From an uncultured bacterium (lineage in GTDB: Bacteria > Patescibacteriota > Saccharimonadia > Saccharimonadales > Saccharimonadaceae), in assembly GCA_937922985.1 (NCBI GenBank), contig CALAKV010000011.1, positions 1-8,559 of the forward strand: DNA of 8,559 nucleotides, written 5' to 3'. The translations under genes were made by a program, and so were the position numbers. Shown here in pieces: positions 1 to 2,937 of this stretch (within the stretch, counting starts at the first letter, position 1; each line of letters starts with the position of its first letter). The notes under the pieces were generated by a model. It ran no database searches, was not told where the DNA came from, and was given only the letters and a program-made list of their open reading frames with translations.

Positions 1-14
1 TTCTTTTTAGCCAT
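1..14 (-). CDS. 5' end of a minus-strand gene leaving the window (starts MAKK)
   Basis: An ATG on the minus strand at 14-12 opens a frame reading Met-Ala-Lys-Lys before the window ends. An AGAGAGA purine run lies about 3-9 nt upstream and could act as a Shine-Dalgarno site. A promoter-like element (50-78) points the same way at a suitable distance, leaving a leader of roughly 30 nt. Nothing can be said of the product; a basic MAKK start is common in ribosomal and nucleic-acid-binding proteins but is not diagnostic. Confidence 0.4.
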
Positions 15-49
15 AATCTCTCTTAAATTAATATTTACAATTCTTAACT

Positions 50-78
50 ATTTTATCACAGTAAAAAGATAAAATCAA
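50..78 (-). promoter_or_regulatory. Extended -10 promoter for the leftward gene
   Basis: Read on the minus strand, -35 TTGATT (78-73), a 17-nt spacer and -10 TAAAAT (55-50) preceded by TGA give an extended -10 (TGnTAAAAT). Transcription would start near 43, about 29 nt before the ATG at 14. It is divergent from the promoter at 180-208. The rest of the 15-180 interval is very AT-rich and shows no gene. Confidence 0.5.
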
Positions 79-179
79 GTTATTTTATCAACAATAATTA
101 TTCAACAAAAAATTAATAACCCTCAACTATAAAATAATGCAGCACTGTTTCGGCACATAATGGTTAATTTAGTATAGTA

Positions 180-208
180 TTGACATTATCGAAATATTAT
201 GCTATAAT
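180..208 (+). promoter_or_regulatory. Consensus sigma70-type promoter with extended -10
   Basis: TTGACA (180-185), a 17-nt spacer and TATAAT (203-208) form a perfect two-box promoter, and TGC just before the -10 makes it an extended -10 too. The start point should be about 215-216. It feeds the hairpin-rich transcript that ends at 1792. So perfect a promoter implies strong intrinsic activity unless repressed, which fits the palindrome lying on the start site. Confidence 0.85.
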
Positions 209-215
209 TATAGCA

Positions 216-269
216 ATGAGACAAATGTCTCAGAGCTATTTAAAAATTTGGCATCATCATGATTTTTGA
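216..269 (+). other. 17-codon leaderless ORF at the start of the transcript
   Basis: An ATG at 216 lies 7 nt after the TATAAT box, so translation could begin on the first transcribed bases. The frame gives 17 codons (starting MRQMSQ, containing WHHHD) and stops at TGA 267-269, right after a T5 run. One extra T would continue it into the frame that opens at 275. It could be the true N-terminus broken by an indel, a leader peptide, or chance. No SD site is present or needed. Confidence 0.25.
217..232. promoter_or_regulatory. Palindrome at the transcription start (possible operator)
   Basis: TGAGACA and TGTCTCA are perfect 7-bp inverted arms separated by AA. They cover roughly +1 to +17 of the promoter at 180-208, where a dimeric repressor could block initiation. 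The sequence matches neither a CIRCE element nor the usual SOS boxes that I know. It may instead simply be the first of the many hairpins in this transcript. Confidence 0.45.
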
Positions 270-274
270 TACTT

Positions 275-457
275 ATGAGCATTTCTAAGTTTGGTAAAAT
301 AGTGGATTTAGATATGCTCATGAGTGAGCTTACCCAGATAATGGGTGTCAAAGTGGGAAAATCCCTTAAATTAAATAGCTTTGACGAAAGAAAGGAAAAA
401 AAAAAAAAAAAAAATTTTATTGGGGCCACGGTTCAACTGACCTATTTCTCTCTCTAG
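275..457 (+). CDS. 5' portion of the unrecognised plus-strand gene, separated by a frameshift
   Basis: An open frame from ATG 275 (TTG 266 is the only earlier in-frame start after the TGA at 260-262) encodes a sensible segment including DLDMLMSELTQIMGVKVGKS. It then enters the A19 run as a lysine string. Past the run this frame gives an unconvincing tail and stops at 455-457, while the frame used by the main gene is open from 385 and reads FYWGHGSTDLFLSLEDRQ before TTG 481. I therefore read this as the N-terminal part of the 481-1755 protein, out of phase by one A. No SD precedes 275. Function unknown. Confidence 0.5.
   Translation: MSISKFGKIVDLDMLMSELTQIMGVKVGKSLKLNSFDERKEKKKKKNFIGATVQLTYFSL
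396..414 (+). repeat. Homopolymer of 19 adenines inside the gene
   Basis: Nineteen consecutive A residues follow GG and precede TTTT. The coding frame upstream (codons beginning at 275+3n) and the one downstream (codons beginning at 481+3n) differ so that 20 or 17 As would restore one continuous protein across the tract, encoding about six or five lysines. Tracts this long are prone to replication slippage, RNA polymerase slippage and sequencing error. Confidence 0.95.
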
Positions 458-480
458 AAGATCGACAAACTCCAAAAATT

Positions 481-1755
481 TTGGATGTGGAGTACGACCA
501 CGATAAACTCCACACAATGTGTGGAGGCAGAACGACTTTTGTAAGCCGTTCTGGGGACTCCGGGGAGGGATTCTTTAACCAACTATGGTCATTAATCCCA
601 GTTGGTACGTGGCGAGTAGATACGAAGCGGAACGGTGAGTTCCAGAACTTCGTATCTGTAGGTAGAATAGCTATCAACGAATATGTCGACGAATATGAAG
701 ACATATTCGTAGCGATACCTTACGCATCGCACCAGGAGAACAAGGAACAAACGCTCCAAAATTATCCCGTGGTGATAAAAGTTGGTACAAAAGTTATATA
801 TTGTAATTTTTATACTAACTTCACCGAAACCCTAAAAGCAATCCTTTTAGGGAAAGACCTTCCAGAATATGAAGGTCGTCGGAAAACCAAAAAAACCTTC
901 CAGAAAACTTTCACTTTCGTTTATAGGAACGAGGAGGGGGACAAATGGGAGGAGGAAGAAAAATTTGAGATAGATTTTTACAATCTATTTCAAAATCATA
1001 ACAAAGAAACTCCAAATCCATGGAGTTTCTTCCGGGATGAGCTAATGAAATATCGATTGCCTTATAAGCAACCCCGGATCTTTGAGCTTCTTGGAGTCGA
1101 GAAAATTGAAGATGATAAATTTATTAGAACTATCAATATTGATGGTTCTAAATACCGTGGAGAGCTTCTCGAATGTAATCCGCTCGAAACCGGTGAATTA
1201 ACCGCCGGTTGGCAGAGAATTGCCGAAGATGTACTTATTCGCTTCTATGATAGCGAAGCACATCTTCTAGCATATACCAAAGGAGCGTATGCTGAAAAAG
1301 CACATCTTCTAGCCCAAAAAATGGGCGAAGGAGAAGAATTTATCGAATTTCTCAAGTCCGCCCACCAGGAGGAATATGAAGAATTTGAAAAATTGGTGCC
1401 TAAAGCATTATATATGCTGGATGGTGCTAATATTATTGCCGGAATCCGTAAAGATCTAGCGGATAAAATAGATAATAATATCCGTCAGACTACGTGGTCG
1501 CTAATTAGCCAAGTGACGGATGAAACAATTCTGGAAGAAATTCCGGATGATCTAGTCATTAGTATAGATGACTACCGGAGAGTAAATAACGGGTTCTCGG
1601 ATATAGAGAGCCTAACAGAAAAATATTTCTCCGAAAAAACAGAATTAACAGCTAAGGAGCTAAAATGCGCCGCGGAATATTGGGATGTTATGCGAGTATT
1701 TAGATTCTTAGCACTGGAGGGAAGATTTAAGCTTAGTCTTCCGCTTAAATCTTAG
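481..1755 (+). CDS. Unrecognised 424-aa acidic protein, hairpin-rich coding sequence
   Basis: I do not recognise this protein. It is rich in Glu, Lys and aromatic residues, with no signal peptide, no clear membrane helix and no obvious catalytic motif. The first part looks beta-rich (for example YPVVIKVGTKVIYCNFYTNF) and the second half alpha-helical (EEFIEFLKSAHQEEYEEFEK). The TTG at 481 is a formal start only: it has no SD, and the frame is open and protein-like back to the A19 run, so the natural protein probably includes the segment from 275 and would be about 490 aa. AHLLA occurs twice, 14 residues apart. Transcription comes from the consensus promoter at 180-208 and ends at the terminator at 1765-1792, so the gene is monocistronic. 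The DNA is packed with short inverted repeats, unlike its neighbours. It is either a phase-variable or slippage-read gene, or one recently broken. Confidence 0.8.
   Translation: MDVEYDHDKLHTMCGGRTTFVSRSGDSGEGFFNQLWSLIPVGTWRVDTKRNGEFQNFVSVGRIAINEYVDEYEDIFVAIPYASHQENKEQTLQNYPVVIKVGTKVIYCNFYTNFTETLKAILLGKDLPEYEGRRKTKKTFQKTFTFVYRNEEGDKWEEEEKFEIDFYNLFQNHNKETPNPWSFFRDELMKYRLPYKQPRIFELLGVEKIEDDKFIRTINIDGSKYRGELLECNPLETGELTAGWQRIAEDVLIRFYDSEAHLLAYTKGAYAEKAHLLAQKMGEGEEFIEFLKSAHQEEYEEFEKLVPKALYMLDGANIIAGIRKDLADKIDNNIRQTTWSLISQVTDETILEEIPDDLVISIDDYRRVNNGFSDIESLTEKYFSEKTELTAKELKCAAEYWDVMRVFRFLALEGRFKLSLPLKS
508..1753 (+). other. Chain of local inverted repeats (mRNA hairpins) along the coding sequence
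   Basis: Perfect arms found by eye: 508-516/518-526 (9 bp), 618-627/648-657 (10), 677-687/700-710 (11), 830-838/844-852 (9), 1004-1014/1021-1031 (11) and 1722-1732/1743-1753 (11). Two more become fully paired if one G-U is allowed: 964-976/982-994 (13) and 1124-1137/1138-1151 (14). Shorter ones (5-7 bp) fill gaps, for example 856-862/871-877, 1238-1243/1252-1257, 1269-1274/1288-1293, 1312-1316/1322-1326, 1460-1465/1479-1484, 1530-1536/1541-1547 with a GAAA loop, and 1553-1559/1568-1574. They follow one another with little overlap. A computed fold has not been done. Confidence 0.75.
1258..1313 (+). repeat. 14-nt direct repeat, 42-nt period, within the gene
   Basis: GCACATCTTCTAGC occurs at 1258-1271 and again at 1300-1313, exactly 14 codons apart, giving AHLLA twice in the protein. 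This looks like a small in-frame duplication that has since diverged between the copies. Confidence 0.6.
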
Positions 1756-1764
1756 CACATTTTG

Positions 1765-1792
1765 AATCCTCGAGATGCCTCGGGGATTTTTT
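1765..1792 (+). terminator. Rho-independent terminator of the plus-strand gene
   Basis: AATCCTCGAG (1765-1774) pairs with CTCGGGGATT (1779-1788) through a 4-nt loop, ten pairs with one U-G on the plus-strand RNA, and runs into TTTTTT (1787-1792). It begins 9 nt after the stop codon, directly after the 11-bp hairpin that overlaps the end of the coding sequence. Confidence 0.9.
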
Positions 1793-1804
1793 AATTTAAA
1801 CAGT

Positions 1805-1829
1805 CACACCTTACATTAAACAAGGTGTG
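1805..1829 (-). terminator. Hairpin between the convergent units, probably ending the tRNA transcript
   Basis: CACACCTT (1805-1812) and AAGGTGTG (1822-1829) are perfect 8-bp arms with a 9-nt loop. It lies 22 nt past the tRNA 3' end on the minus strand but lacks a good T run in that direction (ACTGTTT). On the plus strand it is followed by GCTTTT. It may work both ways; the assignment to the tRNA is from position. Confidence 0.5.
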
Positions 1830-1851
1830 GCTTTTAGAGTAATAACAAATT

Positions 1852-1927
1852 TGGAGCCACGATCGGGGCTTGAACCCGAGACCTCATCCTTACCATGGAT
1901 GCGCTCTACCAGCTGAGCTATCGCGGC
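1852..1927 (-). tRNA. tRNA-Thr, anticodon GGT, CCA encoded
   Basis: A full cloverleaf folds on the minus strand. The acceptor GCCGCGA pairs with TCGTGGC (one G-T); the D arm is GCTC/GAGC; the anticodon stem CATCC/GGATG encloses loop ATGGTAA with anticodon GGT, which reads ACC and ACU threonine codons. The variable region is AGGTC, the T arm is TCGGG/CCCGA with TTCAAGC, the discriminator is T and CCA is encoded at 1854-1852. The mature 5' end is at 1927, 38 nt after the stop of the small membrane protein gene on the same strand. A separate extended -10 promoter lies just upstream. Confidence 0.97.
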
Positions 1928-1936
1928 GACAGTCCA

Positions 1937-1965
1937 ATTATATCATACAAAATGCAAAAAATGAA
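1937..1965 (-). promoter_or_regulatory. Extended -10 promoter for the tRNA
   Basis: On the minus strand TGATATAAT places a -10 TATAAT at 1942-1937 with the extended TG motif. The -35 position with 17-nt spacing is TTCATT, a poor match. Transcription would start near 1930, about 3 nt before the mature tRNA end. This suggests that the tRNA need not depend on read-through from the membrane protein gene. Confidence 0.6.
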
Positions 1966-2238
1966 CTATTTTTGTTTTTTAGTAGAAGGTTTTTTAGACA
2001 ATGAAAAGGTCTCGAGCAGAGCTACACCAATCACCCAAATAATTGAATTAACCAGAAAAAGACCAGATGCTAAAATTGACAAAAATATAATTAGATGGCC
2101 TAATCCCTGATTGATAAGACTAACTACACTCGCTACACAAAAGCTCGTTACAGCGAGAATAATATAAAACCTCTGCAGTTTTATGCGCTCATTTGTAGTT
2201 TCTAGGTATTTTGAAAATGTTTTTCGAAAATTATTCAT
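1966..2238 (-). CDS. Small membrane protein, 90 aa, two hydrophobic segments
   Basis: No family recognised. A basic, polar N-terminus (about 1-23) is followed by a transmembrane helix at about 24-42, a short N-Q-G-L-G turn, a longer hydrophobic stretch at about 46-75 that could be one long helix or a bent one, and a lysine-rich tail (82-90). N- and C-termini are probably both cytoplasmic. The start at ATG 2238 is supported by a promoter whose -10 box ends 7 nt before the A of the ATG, so the mRNA is likely leaderless, which explains the absent SD. The tRNA-Thr lies 38 nt downstream on the same strand. Confidence 0.75.
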   Translation of the reverse strand: MNNFRKTFSKYLETTNERIKLQRFYIILAVTSFCVASVVSLINQGLGHLIIFLSILASGLFLVNSIIWVIGVALLETFSLSKKPSTKKQK

Positions 2239-2244
2239 AGCTTG

Positions 2245-2273
2245 ATTATACCATATTTATCTAAATAGGTCAA
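2245..2273 (-). promoter_or_regulatory. Strong promoter giving a leaderless mRNA
   Basis: On the minus strand TTGACC (2273-2268), a 17-nt spacer and TATAAT (2250-2245) preceded by TGG form an almost perfect extended -10 promoter. Only six bases separate the -10 box from ATG 2238, so the start point should fall on or next to the initiation codon. Confidence 0.85.
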
Positions 2274-2292
2274 TTCAATTCCGAGTCAGGGT

Positions 2293-2934
2293 TCATTCTT
2301 TCGGAGAAATTAAGTCAAGTAGCGCCGATACAAATTTAGCCTGACTCCAAGTTTAGGGGAGCTACAGAAAGCCATTCAAGATTGTGCGGATTGATTCGCT
2401 CTGGTAAAATTCCGGCAGAAGAGCTCCTTGCCACAGCCCAATCTAATATCCGCTCAGCCTGTCGTTTATCGCCTTTTGCGAGATAGTATTCCCCTTGACA
2501 AAGTGTTGAAACTATCCAAATATTAGAATTATAATCATCAGAGAAACGATAATAAACATCATTTTCAAAACGAGGAATGCTAATATTTCGTTCCGCTTCA
2601 AAATACTTCTTTAGAGATTCAAAAGATCTCTCAATTTCAGATGAGCTAAAATCAAAAAGCCCAAACATAAATGCGCCATAAAAACTCGACGCATCAATTT
2701 TCTGGTCTTTTTCACCAGATGGCCAAATTCCACGATAGAAATAATTTAAATCTGTGTTAAATAATTCTTGATGCGCAGTTTTTTTTAATTTTATCAGCAG
2801 CAGCCCGCCAACGATAAGCGTCTTGAGGCAGGCTTACCAAAATCTCACGCAAGATCCGCGGCGGAATTTAGCGACGCAAAAACAATTGCATTAGAATATG
2901 TCGTCGAAAGAAAATCTATCTCCCATAGTTCATA
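2293..2934 (-). pseudogene. GH15 glycoside hydrolase (glucoamylase-like), C-terminal remnant with multiple lesions
   Basis: Reading through lesions gives the conserved C-terminal part of a GH15 enzyme, which releases glucose from alpha-glucosides such as starch or trehalose: YELWE, TTYSNAIVFASLNSAADLA, then YRWRAAADKIKK, then DQKIDASSFYGAFMFGLFD, PRFENDVYYR, NIWIVSTLCQGEYYLAKGDK, GILPERINP, and finally PLTWSQAKFVSALLDLISPKE with TGA at 2293-2295. Lesions: TGA at 2845-2847 between LA and DFG; a frame change between about 2845 and 2816; a second at the T8 run 2779-2786; a third near 2349-2356, where one extra A turns TWSQAKF into NLESG followed by a stop. The upstream catalytic part, normally several hundred residues, is absent: homology begins at the boundary with the 991-aa gene. 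The 110-codon open stretch 2336-2668 is only a fragment of this pseudogene. Confidence 0.87.
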
Positions 2935-2937
2935 GTT
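2924..2937. repeat. Tandem CATAGTT duplication at the pseudogene/phage-like boundary
   Basis: CATAGTT is present twice head to tail at 2924-2930 and 2931-2937. The second-last codon and the TGA stop of the 991-aa gene and the first GH15-like codons (YELWE) fall on this duplication. It may be a target-site or attachment-core trace, or only the ends of two unrelated sequences. Confidence 0.5.

Noticed and set aside
508..1753. The repeats in the plus-strand gene as a CRISPR array or tandem repeat
   Set aside because: The arms differ in sequence from one hairpin to the next and there is no repeated unit with regular spacers; the frame is open throughout.
1852..1927. tRNA-Thr as the attachment site of the phage-like block
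   Set aside because: No copy of the tRNA 3' end was seen elsewhere in the window, and the block's visible boundary is about 1 kb away at the GH15 remnant.
1895..2110. A plus-strand ORF of 71 codons
   Set aside because: It starts inside the tRNA-Thr and runs antisense through the membrane protein gene; no promoter or SD supports it.
2336..2668. A stand-alone 110-aa gene
   Set aside because: Its sequence is an internal piece of a GH15 C-terminal domain; matching blocks continue on both sides in other frames, and its ATG is an internal Met of the family sequence (AFMFGLFD).
2845..2847. UGA read as glycine (code 25), which would remove the stop in the GH15 remnant
   Set aside because: The long frames in the window, including one of 991 codons with ordinary GGN glycine use, contain no in-frame TGA, and frameshifts in the same remnant would remain.
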